The notes under the pieces: model-generated | Told to the model about the DNA's origin: nothing | Database searches by the model: none | Seen by the model: only the letters and a program-made list of their open reading frames with translations | Translations under genes and position numbers: made by a program | Shown: one piece after another, positions 52,321 through 61,498 of the stretch | Numbering within the stretch: position 1 is the first letter of the stretch | Layout: each line of letters begins with the position of its first letter | Origin: Terripilifer sp031921685 | GTDB lineage: Bacteria > Pseudomonadota > Alphaproteobacteria > Rhizobiales > Beijerinckiaceae | Length of the DNA stretch: 64,000 bases | Reading direction: 5' to 3' | Assembly: GCF_031921685.1 (NCBI RefSeq) | Contig: NZ_JAPDHU010000002.1 | Location: forward strand, 1,364,001 to 1,428,000

Positions 52321-53232
52321 CTATTCGGCGGCCCGCGATGCGGCGGCAGCGATCAGGCCCGCATGGACCATGGCTTCGCGCAGTTTCGCCTTGTTGGTTT
52401 CCACCATCGGCACCAGCGGCAGGCGGACGTCCTCGGTCATACGGCCGAGCACCGACAGGCCATGCTTGGCGCCGGTGACACCGGCTTCCAGGAAGGTCGC
52501 CAGATGCAGCGGCGTCAGCCGGTCCTGAATGGCGAGCGCTTGCTTGGCATCGCCGCGATCCCAGGCTTCCTGCAATTGCGAACAGGGCTTGGGCGCGATG
52601 TTCGACACCACCGAGATGCATCCATGCGCACCGGCGGCCAGGCACGACAGCGCCGTGATGTCATCGCCGGAGAACTGGATGAAATCCGGTCCCATGGCGG
52701 CGCGCTGCATGGAAATGCGGCCGACATTGCCGGTCGCGTCCTTCACACCGGCGATGTTCTTGAGCTCGAACAGCCGCGTCATCGTCTCCACCGACAGGTC
52801 GACCACCGAGCGCGGCGGAATGTTGTAGATGATGATCGGCAGACCGATCGCATCGTTCACCGCCTTGAAGTGGCGATACATGCCTTCCTGGTTCGGCTTG
52901 TTGTAATAGGGCGTCACCACCAGCACGGCGCTGGCGCCCGCCTTCTCGGCATGGCGGGCCAGCTCCACCGCCTCGGCGGTATTGTTGGAGCCGGCACCGG
53001 CGATCACCGGCACCCGGCCCTTGGCCTCGGCGATGCAGATTTCGACGACCTTGCGGTGCTCGTCATGGGACAGGGTCGGGCTCTCGCCGGTCGTGCCCAC
53101 GGGCACGAGGCCATGGATGCCCTCCGTGATCTGCCAGTCGACCAGTTTACGGAAGGCGGCCTCGTCAACCTTGCCGTCACGGAACGGCGTCACGAGAGCT
53201 GTCATCCATCCCTTGAGCGGGGCCTTGGTCAT
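52321..53232 (-). CDS. dapA: 4-hydroxy-tetrahydrodipicolinate synthase
   Basis: A 303-residue TIM-barrel class I aldolase of lysine and meso-diaminopimelate synthesis, condensing pyruvate with aspartate semialdehyde. The Schiff-base Lys lies in NIAGVKDATGN, the Tyr of the proton relay in YYNKPNQEGMYRHF and YNIPPRS, and the pyruvate-binding GTTGESPTL motif near residue 45. ATG 53232 (MTKAPLKGWMTALVTPF) fits the family start; the frame upstream is Arg/Pro-rich and not conserved. Confidence 0.96.
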   Translation of the reverse strand: MTKAPLKGWMTALVTPFRDGKVDEAAFRKLVDWQITEGIHGLVPVGTTGESPTLSHDEHRKVVEICIAEAKGRVPVIAGAGSNNTAEAVELARHAEKAGASAVLVVTPYYNKPNQEGMYRHFKAVNDAIGLPIIIYNIPPRSVVDLSVETMTRLFELKNIAGVKDATGNVGRISMQRAAMGPDFIQFSGDDITALSCLAAGAHGCISVVSNIAPKPCSQLQEAWDRGDAKQALAIQDRLTPLHLATFLEAGVTGAKHGLSVLGRMTEDVRLPLVPMVETNKAKLREAMVHAGLIAAAASRAAE

Positions 53233-53539
53233 CACCGGAATTCCCTTGCTGTACGGACGGCAGGGGCCGCCGCACGGTCGCCGCATTCGCAGGCGACTCT
53301 GAAACTGAATTGATAGCCCTTTGCCTCCTTGGTGGAAAGAGGCTGCGGATTGCCCCTGGTGCCCCGATTCCGGTTGCCAGGGTATTTCGGTGCGTATTTC
53401 AGCGGCTTTTCAGCCGGCTGGACCTGCCGGGCGCGTCAGCCGGCACTGCGTGGTTAAGCATTGGTAAAGAACCGTCGGGCACGCTGGCCTGACGCGAACT
53501 GCCATCGGACGACACGATTAGGACCAACGACCTGAGTTT
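53233..53539. other. Divergent intergenic region dapA / slt
   Basis: The 307-base gap separates the two divergent genes and must hold both promoters. No clear consensus promoter, dyad or small gene was seen. Confidence 0.35.
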
Positions 53540-55852
53540 TTGCCCCAGGAAGCTTCGCCTTTGCGCTTGAGATTATCCCGATCCCTTTATGCCATAGCTC
53601 CGGCCGCCATCTTCGCTTTGGTGCCGACGGTGACAGGCATCGTACCGCCTCTGTCGGACGGCCAGCGCACGGGCTCGGTCGCGCCTCTCCTGCCCGCCTC
53701 TATTATTGCCAAGCTGAACACCGGCCTTCTGGATGCCGGCCAACCCGATCCGGCTATCGGCTTCGGCGCTCATCTCGATGCCCATCGGGCCTTGTCGCCC
53801 AGTTCGGCGGTCGCCGCGATCGACGCCTTGACCGCGCCTGCCCCGGGTCCCGCGGCCGCGCCGACCGTGACCGCCTATGCCCCCGAAGCGGCGAGCCCGG
53901 CGGCACCGACAACCGACATTCCTGCTGCTCCCCCGGTCGTCGTCGCCTTCCCGCCCCATCCGGAAGGTGCCGCCATCCGCAACGCCCTCGACGCTTATCG
54001 CAAAGGCGATCTGGCGGCGGGTGATCTAGCCGCGAAAAATGTCTCCGATCCACTGGTACGCCAGGCCCTCGAATGGAGTGCGCTGCGCCTGCAAGCCCGC
54101 CTCGCCGGCCCGGCGCGGTTGGCGGCCTTCGCCGATGGCAATCCGCAATGGCGCTCGCAGACCTTCCTGCGCGCCCGCACCGAGGACGCGCTTTACGGCG
54201 ACAAGAACCTCGCCGCCGTGCGTCGCTATTTCGCCAGCCACGAACCGGTCTCCTCCTCCGGCCGCCTTGCCCAGGCGCGCCTGCTGCTGGCCGAGAAACA
54301 CGTGAAGGAGGCGACCGCTCTCGTCTCGCGCGTCTGGCGCCAGGACGACATCGGCACTTGGACGGAGAATGCCTTGCAAAAGGAGTTCGGCCAGCTCCTC
54401 ACCGAACAGGATCATCGCTTCCGCTCCGATCGGCTGTTCTACAAGGAGAAGCTCGCCGCCTCGATGCGCGTCGCGGCCCTCGTCTCGCCCGCCTATGTGA
54501 AGCTGGCCCAGGCGCGCAATGCGGTCGCCAACGAAGCCAGTGCCGACAAGCTGATGAATGCCGTGCCGCAACCCTTGCGCAGCGACGCCACCTATCAGTT
54601 CGCCCGTCTCCAACAATTCCGCCGCGCCGGCAAGCTCACGGAAGCCGCCGCCGTGCTCGACTCCATTCCCGACGATCCGAACGTCGTCGTCAGCGGAGAT
54701 GATTGGTGGACCGAGCGACGCCTCTTGGCGCGCAAGCTGCTCGATGCCGGCGATGCCGAAACCGCTTTCCGTGTCGCCGCCAAACATAATGCGGAATCCG
54801 GCGAAGCGCGCATCGAAGCCGAATTCCATGCTGGCTGGATTGCGCTGCGCTTCCTCAACGATCCGACACGCGCGCTCGGCCATTTCGCCGCCGCGCTGGA
54901 AATCGCACAGACGCCGATCTCGCGCGCCAGAGCCGCCTATTGGCAGGCCCGCGCCGCCGAGAAGGGCGAGGAGCCGGAAGACGCCGGCCGGCTCTATGCC
55001 ATCGCAGCCGAACAATCGAGCACCTACTATGGCCAATTGGCCCGCGCCCGCCTCGGCCTGCCCGACGCGCCGGTGCGCGTCGCCGATACGGTGGCGCAGG
55101 GCGACGCCCGAGACGAGCCGATCCGCGCCGTCGAAATGTTCCTGTCGATCGGCGAGAAGGATCTCGCCTTCCGCCTGACCATGGAATTGGCGCGCACCTT
55201 GGAAGACAAGGCGCAGATCGCCGCGCTCGCCGACGTGACGCGCCGCGGCGACGATGCGCGCGCCACCTTGATCGTCGGCAAGCTGGCCTCGCAACGCGGC
55301 GTGGCGCTTGACGACATCGCTTTCCCGACCTTCGGCGTACCAACCTTCACGCCCCTCGCCCGCTCAGCCGAACTGCCCATCGTCTATTCGATCGCCCGCC
55401 AGGAAAGCGCCTTCCAGGGCAATGCCCTGTCCCATGCCGGCGCCAAGGGATTAATGCAGATGATGACGCCGACGGCGCGGCGCACGGCGCAACGCGCCGG
55501 TGTCGATTTCGATGAGAGCCGCCTGCTCGGCGACGTCGCCTTCAACGCCCAGCTCGGCGCCGCCCATCTCGCCGACCTGATGGACGACTATAACAAGTCA
55601 CTTATTCTGACCTTCGCCGCCTATAATGCCGGCGGCAAGCGCGTGCGCGAATGGATCGCCGCCTATGGCGATCCACGCAAGGACGGCGTCGATCCGATCG
55701 ATTGGGTCGAGCGCATTCCGATCACCGAGACGCGCAATTACGTGCAGCGTGTCGTCGAAAACCTCGGCATGTATCGCGTGCGCTTGAACAGCGCGACGCC
55801 GATGCCCCGCCCGGTCGATACGGATCTGCGCGCCCGCGAAGCGCGGCTATAG
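53540..55852 (+). CDS. slt: Soluble lytic murein transglycosylase
   Basis: A 770-residue exported enzyme that cleaves peptidoglycan glycan strands with formation of 1,6-anhydromuramic acid. A signal peptide (SLYAIAPAAIFALVPTVTG) is followed by an Ala/Pro-rich linker, a long helical U-domain (about 130-580) and the C-terminal SLT domain: catalytic Glu in SIARQESAFQGN, then AKGLMQMMTPTA and LTFAAYNAGG. The start is probably TTG 53540, though TTG 53561 behind AGGA is also possible. It is divergent from dapA, as in related genomes. Confidence 0.93.
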   Translation: MPQEASPLRLRLSRSLYAIAPAAIFALVPTVTGIVPPLSDGQRTGSVAPLLPASIIAKLNTGLLDAGQPDPAIGFGAHLDAHRALSPSSAVAAIDALTAPAPGPAAAPTVTAYAPEAASPAAPTTDIPAAPPVVVAFPPHPEGAAIRNALDAYRKGDLAAGDLAAKNVSDPLVRQALEWSALRLQARLAGPARLAAFADGNPQWRSQTFLRARTEDALYGDKNLAAVRRYFASHEPVSSSGRLAQARLLLAEKHVKEATALVSRVWRQDDIGTWTENALQKEFGQLLTEQDHRFRSDRLFYKEKLAASMRVAALVSPAYVKLAQARNAVANEASADKLMNAVPQPLRSDATYQFARLQQFRRAGKLTEAAAVLDSIPDDPNVVVSGDDWWTERRLLARKLLDAGDAETAFRVAAKHNAESGEARIEAEFHAGWIALRFLNDPTRALGHFAAALEIAQTPISRARAAYWQARAAEKGEEPEDAGRLYAIAAEQSSTYYGQLARARLGLPDAPVRVADTVAQGDARDEPIRAVEMFLSIGEKDLAFRLTMELARTLEDKAQIAALADVTRRGDDARATLIVGKLASQRGVALDDIAFPTFGVPTFTPLARSAELPIVYSIARQESAFQGNALSHAGAKGLMQMMTPTARRTAQRAGVDFDESRLLGDVAFNAQLGAAHLADLMDDYNKSLILTFAAYNAGGKRVREWIAAYGDPRKDGVDPIDWVERIPITETRNYVQRVVENLGMYRVRLNSATPMPRPVDTDLRAREARL

Positions 55853-55904
55853 GCGGGCGTTCTCGTCCGCGCTAACATGCAGTCCTCACGAGGCTCCTTC
55901 CCGC

Positions 55905-56795
55905 ATGACTGAGTTGATCACCGGCGCAAGCCGCTTCTATACGGCGCGCGACGGCCTGCGCTTGCATCTGCTCGATTTCGGCCCGCGCCTGACGACGGCG
56001 ATTCCTGTCGTCTGCCTGCCGGGCCTTGCCCGCACCGCTTCCGATTTCGAACGCCTCGCTATGGCGCTGGCGGACGGCGCCGCCGGCAAGCCGCGTCGCG
56101 TCGTCGCCTTGGACTATCGCGGCCGTGGCGCATCCGAGCGCGACAAGACCTGGCAGAACTATGATCTGCGCGTGGAGAATGACGACGTTCTCGACATGCT
56201 GACGGCGGCCGGCGTCGAACGCGCCATTTTCATCGGCACCTCGCGCGGCGGCCTGCACATCATGCTCACCGCTGCCATGCGCCCCACTCTGCTGCACGGC
56301 GCCGTCCTCAACGACATCGGCCCCGTAATCGAGACCAAGGGCCTGGCGCGCTTGCGCGGCTATATCGGCAAACTGCCCGAACCGCGCCATTGGAGCGATG
56401 CGGTCGACATCGCCAAAAGCCTGATGAGTGCCCAGTTCACCGATCTGTCCGATGCCGATTGGGACGCCTTCGCACGGCTCACCTTCGAGGAGAAGAACGG
56501 CCGGCTCGTGCCGCGCTACGACACAGCGCTTTTCCGCACGCTCGAAAGCATCGACCTGGAAAAGCCGCTGCCGACCGCCTGGCCGCAATTCGAGGGCCTG
56601 CGTCCCATCCCCACCCTGGTGCTGCGCGGCGCCAATTCCGACCTGCTCTCAGCCGAGACGGTCACCGAGATGCAGAAGCGCCATGGGCTCTGCCAGGCGC
56701 ATGTGGTCGAAAACCAAGGCCACGCGCCGCTGCTGCTCGATGCGCCGACCATCGCCCGCGTCGCCCGATTCGTCGCCGAGGCCGATCCGGCCTGA
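55905..56795 (+). CDS. Alpha/beta hydrolase
   Basis: A 296-residue hydrolase. Motifs are CLPGLARTASDF (oxyanion), LDYRGRGASERD, and the nucleophile elbow GTSRGG with Ser in the centre; the acid Asp probably follows in GANSDLLSAE and the catalytic His in ENQGHAPLLLD. The RGRGAS strand and insert cap are like those of bacterial epoxide-hydrolase and haloalkane-type relatives, but the substrate is not clear. It lies 52 bases after slt on the same strand. Confidence 0.88.
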   Translation: MTELITGASRFYTARDGLRLHLLDFGPRLTTAIPVVCLPGLARTASDFERLAMALADGAAGKPRRVVALDYRGRGASERDKTWQNYDLRVENDDVLDMLTAAGVERAIFIGTSRGGLHIMLTAAMRPTLLHGAVLNDIGPVIETKGLARLRGYIGKLPEPRHWSDAVDIAKSLMSAQFTDLSDADWDAFARLTFEEKNGRLVPRYDTALFRTLESIDLEKPLPTAWPQFEGLRPIPTLVLRGANSDLLSAETVTEMQKRHGLCQAHVVENQGHAPLLLDAPTIARVARFVAEADPA

Positions 56796-57072
56796 GCGCG
56801 CAGGCATCGCGCGAGCCCGCCAATCCACGGAAACAACCTCCGTTACTCGCCCCGCGCGGCCGGCCACGCCCGGCTTTCGCCGTCAAGAATCAAGGATTTA
56901 TGGAACCTCGGCCGGCCCGCGCCAGATGCCCCCAGAAAATCCGGTCGCAAGGCGCAATTTGGGACCGCAACCGTCCTCCTGCGCCTTGCAAAGGCCGGCC
57001 CCCTCGGGCATATGCTTCCCCGCCGGATCGGTCCTGCCGATCCGTCCCGCGCCAAATATTGCGCCGGAAGCC

Positions 57073-57163
57073 GGAGACGTGGCCGAGAGGCTGAAGGCGG
57101 CGGTTTGCTAAACCGTTATAGGGTTGTAAAGCCCTATCGAGGGTTCGAATCCCTCCGTCTCCG
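57073..57163 (+). tRNA. tRNA-Ser (anticodon GCU)
   Basis: A complete class II tRNA: 7-bp acceptor stem (GGAGACG/CGTCTCC), D-arm, anticodon loop TTGCTAA with anticodon GCT at 57107-57109, a long variable arm (TATAGGG...CCCTAT), and T-arm GAGGG-TTCGAAT-CCCTC. The discriminator G at 57163 is followed by an encoded CCA. It reads AGC and AGU serine codons. Confidence 0.97.
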
Positions 57164-57340
57164 CCATCCTACTTCTCTTCGAGCTTCGCAGGATTGGCAG
57201 ATCCCTGCACGAAGCCAAACTGCACGTTTCTCCCAGAGCAGATCCGTGCGGACGACCACTGCGGGCATTACGGATTGTCCGCTTACGTGCCGCGTCTTAC
57301 GACCCCGTCGAACATCACCGTCCCGCAACCTGAGGTCAGC

Positions 57341-57877
57341 ATGATTACCGGGCATGTCTTCATCGCCACCAGCCTGGATGGCTTCATCGCCAGGAGAGAT
57401 GGGAGTATCGACTGGCTGCTCAGCCGCGATGATCCCAATGAAAACCACGGCTATCAAGATTTCATCAAGGACATCGACGGTCTTGTGATGGGGCGCGGCA
57501 GCTTCGAAGGAATAGCAGCTAGTGAACCTTGGCCTTATGACAGGCCCGTGGTGGTCCTCTCGAAAACCTTGGCTTCCTCTCCGGTGCCGAGCCATCTGAC
57601 GGATCGCGTTCGCTTCGTGGACATGACTCCCAAGGCGGCGATGGAGATGCTGGCGATGGAAGGCTGGCGGCGCGTCTATGTCGATGGCGGCCAGATCGTG
57701 CAATCCTTCATTCGCGAGCGTTTGATTGCAGATATGGTGGTGACGCAGATTCCAGTCCTTATTGGCGAAGGCCGCCAGCTCTTCGGCCCCATCGATAGCG
57801 ACATCCCGCTAATCCACGTGACGACAAAGGCATTCCCATCCGGGCTGGTGCAATCCGTCTATCGAATAGAAGCCTGA
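57341..57877 (+). CDS. Dihydrofolate reductase / RibD C-terminal domain family protein
   Basis: A 178-residue protein of the RibD_C/DHFR-like fold. Recognisable stretches are VFIATSLDGFIARRDGSIDWL at the start, DGLVMGRGSFEGI, and VYVDGGQIVQSFIRERLIADM. These proteins bind NADPH; functions range from riboflavin-pathway reductase to reductases of small molecules, and many are uncharacterised. ATG 57341 follows TGAGG at good distance; the open frame upstream runs into the tRNA region and is not used. It stands alone with no adjoining folate or riboflavin gene. Confidence 0.88.
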   Translation: MITGHVFIATSLDGFIARRDGSIDWLLSRDDPNENHGYQDFIKDIDGLVMGRGSFEGIAASEPWPYDRPVVVLSKTLASSPVPSHLTDRVRFVDMTPKAAMEMLAMEGWRRVYVDGGQIVQSFIRERLIADMVVTQIPVLIGEGRQLFGPIDSDIPLIHVTTKAFPSGLVQSVYRIEA

Positions 57878-57965
57878 TCTCTCTTGCGCGACCAGATGCA
57901 AATATCTTGCGCCGACATGATTTAGCGCTAACACTTGAGCGTCGATTGGGGACACGGGGGCATTC

Positions 57966-58307
57966 ATGCGAATGATTGGCGCGTTGGTGATCTTGGTCGT
58001 TTCGGCAGCGCCTGCTCTGGCACTCACCTGTCGAACGGATAAGCTAGGGACCACGCGGTGTAGCGATAACACCACCTATCGCACCAACAAACTCGGCGTC
58101 ACGCGCGACAATCGCGGTAACACCTGGAGAACCGACAAGCTGGGCACGACGCGGAGCAGCGATGGCACCACCTATCGCACCAACAAGCTCGGCGTCACAC
58201 GCGACAATCGCGGCAACACCTGGCGAACCGATAAGCTGGGTACGACGCGGGGCAGCAACGGCATAACATGCCGAACGGATAAATTGCGGACAACGCGCTG
58301 CAACTGA
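57966..58307 (+). CDS. Secreted protein made of 16-residue repeats
   Basis: A 113-residue protein with a signal peptide (MRMIGALVILVVSAAPALA) followed by nearly six tandem repeats of 16 residues. Each starts with an aromatic or Cys and the core RT(D/N)KLG(T/V)TR, then about seven polar residues ending in T. Two types alternate (TDKLGTTR and TNKLGVTRDNRGNT), making a 32-residue, 96-bp higher-order unit. The first and last units carry Cys pairs, which may close the array by disulphides. The repeat suggests a small beta-solenoid or ligand-binding surface; I do not recognise the family. Confidence 0.75.
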   Translation: MRMIGALVILVVSAAPALALTCRTDKLGTTRCSDNTTYRTNKLGVTRDNRGNTWRTDKLGTTRSSDGTTYRTNKLGVTRDNRGNTWRTDKLGTTRGSNGITCRTDKLRTTRCN

Positions 58308-58404
58308 TCTGAAACAAGCTGCGGTTCGACAGAGACGCGGTTTCGCCCAGGAACTGCGTTTGCTTTTCTGATCTTAATTTCGAGCGGGAGAACTGAGGTT
58401 CACA

Positions 58405-58431
58405 CCCGATCGCGCTTGCAGCGCGACCGGG
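58405..58431. terminator. Hairpin between convergent genes
   Basis: CCCGATCGCGCT and AGCGCGACCGGG form a 12-bp stem with one mismatch around a 3-base loop, between the repeat protein gene and the convergent exported-protein gene. T-runs are weak. Confidence 0.5.
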
Positions 58432-58447
58432 CTTGATCTTCAAGCGC

Positions 58448-58936
58448 TCAATTGATCGGCTTGATGCTGGCGAAAATGCCGTCGATCGCCTTGCCGTGCT
58501 TCTCGCGCTCTTCGTCATTGCCCGAAACGGTGATCATGATCACGCGCTCGTTGCCGGCCGGCATCAGGATGAACTCGACGGTCGTCGGACCATTGGCATC
58601 GGTCGTGCGGAATTGGAAAACGGTTGAGGAAATCCCGTTGATCGGCATCTCCGCCTTGATGGGCTTCACCTGCTTGATCTCGTTTTCCTTCATCCAGGCT
58701 TCATTGTTCGCCATCATCTTGTCGATGTTGCGCGCGCTGGCAAACTCGACGGAGAAGAAGACCGCTTCATCCGACGGCCTAGCGGAATAGCCGTATTCGA
58801 TTTCCTCGGTCTTCCAATTATCCGGAATGGTGAGGGTGATGGCCGGGTTCTTGTCGGGAACCGCGAAATTCTTGGCAGCGGCCGGCATGATATGGAGGAA
58901 TGCGACGAATGTCGCAAACAAGATACGAATGTGCAT
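58448..58936 (-). CDS. Exported protein, unknown function
   Basis: A 162-residue protein with a signal peptide (MHIRILFATFVAFLHIMPAAA). The mature part reads like a small alpha/beta domain: VPDKNPAITLTIPDNWKTEEIEYGYSAR, FFSVEFASARN, TTVEFILMPAGNERVIMITVSG, GIFASIKPI. The pattern of a pro-protease-like or photosystem PsbP-like fold is possible but not proven. ATG 58936 is chosen because the signal peptide begins there; the frame extends 9 codons further up without a ribosome site. Confidence 0.72.
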   Translation of the reverse strand: MHIRILFATFVAFLHIMPAAAKNFAVPDKNPAITLTIPDNWKTEEIEYGYSARPSDEAVFFSVEFASARNIDKMMANNEAWMKENEIKQVKPIKAEMPINGISSTVFQFRTTDANGPTTVEFILMPAGNERVIMITVSGNDEEREKHGKAIDGIFASIKPIN

Positions 58937-59188
58937 TTGAAAGCCCCAGCGATCAGATGACAACGGTCATCTGCAGCGCATTCCGTCTACGACGCCGAAT
59001 GCACTGATACAATGCCGATCGGCTATGCGTTCAGAAATGAGCATCGCGCCAAGCCTTCGCCATCGCCGGCAGCTTCACCCTTCAGCACTTCTCGCCCTAT
59101 GGCACAGATAAACACCGCTTGAACATCTCTTCCACGCACGGTTATTGTCGCACAGCGAGTTAAAAACGAACCGCATCTGGGAGGAGAC

Positions 59189-60181
59189 ATGATCCGTAAC
59201 GGCATCGGCCGCGTGGCCACATTCGTCATCGCCGCTTTTGCAGCCGCGATCTTCATCAACGGATCGACCCAAGCGCAGACTTTTCCCAACAGAACCGTCA
59301 TCATCGTCGTGCCCTTCGCGGCTGGCGGCAGCGGCGATATTCTGGCGCGGCTGGTCGGCGCCAAGCTCGAAACGAAATGGGGTCAGCCGGTCGTGGTCGA
59401 GAACCGCGCCGGCGCCGGCGGCAATATCGGCGCGACCGCCGTCGCGCGCGCCGCGCCTGACGGTTACACTTTGTTGCTGGGCGCCAGTCCGCAATTCACG
59501 GTCAACGTCACCCTCTACAAGAACCTGCCCTACGATCCCGAAAAGGAACTGACGCCGCTGGCCATGGCCGCGGCAACGCCGTTCGTTCTGGTCGTCAATC
59601 CATCGGTGCCGGCCAAGACGGTGAAGGAATTCATCGACTATGCCAAGGCCAGCCCGCAACCGCTGAGCTATGCGACGGCCGGTTATGGCGTGCCGCATCA
59701 TCTCTACATGGAATTGCTCAAGAGCATGACCGGCGTGCAGATGAATCCAGTGCCCTATCGCGGCAGCGTGCCCTCGCTCACCGATGTGGTCGCCGGCCAT
59801 GTGCCGGTAATGTTCGTCGATCTCGGCCCGGGCCTCGGCCAGATGCAATCGGGCGCTGTCCGCTCGCTTGGCGTCTCGCTCGCCAAGCGGCTCGACGTGC
59901 TGCCCAACGTGCCTCCCATCAACGACACCCTGCCCGGTTTCGATGTCGCCTCCTGGCAGATGTTCGCCGCCCCTTCCGGCACGCCCCGGCCCATTCTCGA
60001 CAAGATCAGCGCGGATATCCGCTCGGTCCTCGAAATGCCCGACATCGCCGAAGCCATCAGCAAGGCCGGCATGTTGCTGCTACCGCAGCGTGATATCGAC
60101 GAGCTGAAAAAATTCGTGAAGACGGAGCTCACCCGCTGGGGCGACGTCGTGCGCAAGGCCGGCATCGAAGGCTCGCAATAA
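59189..60181 (+). CDS. TctC/Bug-family extracytoplasmic solute-binding protein (orphan)
   Basis: A 330-residue periplasmic binding protein. The signal peptide spans residues 1-30 (FVIAAFAAAIFINGSTQAQ), and FPNRTVIIVVPFAAGGSGDILARL is the characteristic mature start; NRAGAGGNIGA and GVSLAKRLDVLPNVPPI are also family motifs. GGGAGGAG precedes ATG 59189. No tctA/tctB genes or catabolic genes flank it, so ligand and partner are open. It is not closely similar to the TctC protein at 4619 outside the family motifs. Confidence 0.9.
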   Translation: MIRNGIGRVATFVIAAFAAAIFINGSTQAQTFPNRTVIIVVPFAAGGSGDILARLVGAKLETKWGQPVVVENRAGAGGNIGATAVARAAPDGYTLLLGASPQFTVNVTLYKNLPYDPEKELTPLAMAAATPFVLVVNPSVPAKTVKEFIDYAKASPQPLSYATAGYGVPHHLYMELLKSMTGVQMNPVPYRGSVPSLTDVVAGHVPVMFVDLGPGLGQMQSGAVRSLGVSLAKRLDVLPNVPPINDTLPGFDVASWQMFAAPSGTPRPILDKISADIRSVLEMPDIAEAISKAGMLLLPQRDIDELKKFVKTELTRWGDVVRKAGIEGSQ

Positions 60182-60380
60182 ATCTCGAGCGCGCCCGCAA
60201 AATCTGCCTCGTCGCCACCAGTGTCCTGAGACAAGGCGGCGACGAGACGACGAGTCCGAGCCTTGGGGGTTCCATACTCGCCGTCCGTGTGGTCAGACAC
60301 GGATATAAAACAAATGCGTCAATAGATCGATCGTTCCCGCCTCAGTCTCTTTTGATTGATGCGCAAAGAAGCCGCATTTC

Positions 60381-60716
60381 TCACGATTTCCAGCGCGTTT
60401 CGTCGGCAGCGAATTCCCGCACCGATCCATCGGCATTGTCGACGATCATCTGCAAATCGAAATAGCTAATGGTGGGCGGCGCGCCCGTTCGCTTCGCAAC
60501 ACCATCGCGCCATGCGGCATCATGCGCCTGTTCCGCATCTTCCTTGGTCGGCCAGATGTAGAAAGCGCCGGCCATGTCGTCATCGCCGATGATGTAATGC
60601 TTACGGATCAGCTTTGCATTGGCCTGCCATTTCGCAACAGTCGTCCGGGCATCCGCCAGCACCTGCTCTCGAGACTGACCTTTCGGATGTCGGAACCGCA
60701 CGAATTCAACGATCAT
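60381..60716 (-). CDS. Small dimeric alpha/beta-barrel (monooxygenase-like) protein
   Basis: A 111-residue protein. MIVEFVRFRHPKGQSREQVLADARTTVAKW and FYIWPTKEDAEQAHDAAWRDGV have the beta-alpha-beta pattern of the ferredoxin-like dimeric barrel family that includes YdhR and antibiotic-type monooxygenases. AGGAGG precedes ATG 60716. It converges on the TctC gene with a long-looped inverted repeat (60208-60246) between. The substrate is unknown. Confidence 0.75.
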   Translation of the reverse strand: MIVEFVRFRHPKGQSREQVLADARTTVAKWQANAKLIRKHYIIGDDDMAGAFYIWPTKEDAEQAHDAAWRDGVAKRTGAPPTISYFDLQMIVDNADGSVREFAADETRWKS

Positions 60717-60931
60717 AACGAACCTCCTCAATGAAGTCGGCGCCAGCCTAGCAGGCCGCTCGCAACATGTCGTGTTTCGCTTCATCGTGGTGACCAATCG
60801 ACATCACGCTTGGATAGATCGCATATGGTCATAAATCCTTGCGCTGGAGGGATATCTTCATTCAGCTTTGGTTAAGCTGCGCGGCGCAAATTTCTGTCTC
60901 GGGCGTGGGGCATGGACGTTAGGAGATCGAT

Positions 60932-61216
60932 ATGAATCCTAAAAGCCTGATCGCCGCGACGCTCTTCGGCGGCATTGCAACAGTTTCGGTAACGGCGGCT
61001 TCCGCCATGCCGATGAGTCCCAAACCCGAGATCGCCAGTGCGACCACGCTGGTCGACTGGCAATGCGGTCCCGGCCGGCACATCACCCCATGGGGACAAT
61101 GTGCCGTGAATATGTGGGTCGCACCAGTTCCGGTGATGCGCCCTTATGGCTGGTATGCGCCACGCCCCTTCTACCGCCCGTACGGTTGGTATGGGCCGCG
61201 CTTCCATCGCTGGTGA
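60932..61216 (+). CDS. Small exported protein with GCG_CRPN-like motif
   Basis: A 94-residue protein with signal peptide MNPKSLIAATLFGGIATVSVTAASA. The mature part contains CGPGRHITPWGQCAVN, which fits the short two-Cys GCG_CRPN pattern seen in exported proteins of alphaproteobacteria, followed by two repeats of RPYGWY and aromatic/Pro-rich tail. GGAG lies 6 bases before ATG 60932. Likely periplasmic or surface exposed; function unknown. Confidence 0.75.
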   Translation: MNPKSLIAATLFGGIATVSVTAASAMPMSPKPEIASATTLVDWQCGPGRHITPWGQCAVNMWVAPVPVMRPYGWYAPRPFYRPYGWYGPRFHRW

Positions 61217-61498
61217 ATGGCACAGATCACGCCAAAGATCGCAGCGCCTACGCCCGATCGCGCCGAGCATTACTCGACGCGATCCATGGCCCGCTTCATG
61301 ACCTCAGAGTTCCAGCCCCCACGATCTTGTTGCGTTAATCATGATCGGGCGGCTCGCATCCCGTCGACCCACTAGCCATAGCGTACCCGACCAGTTCGAG
61401 AATTCCGTGTTCAAATGAGATTGATTGACTGCTAAGCTCGGCCACCGTCCCGGGGGGCAAGGAGGACGGCACTTGCGCGTTTGAACGCCCTCGGCGAG

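Noticed and set aside
60208..60246. Inverted repeat CTCGTCGCC/GGCGACGAG as terminator
   Set aside because: The 21-base loop and lack of a T-run make termination doubtful, so it is only mentioned with the adjoining gene.
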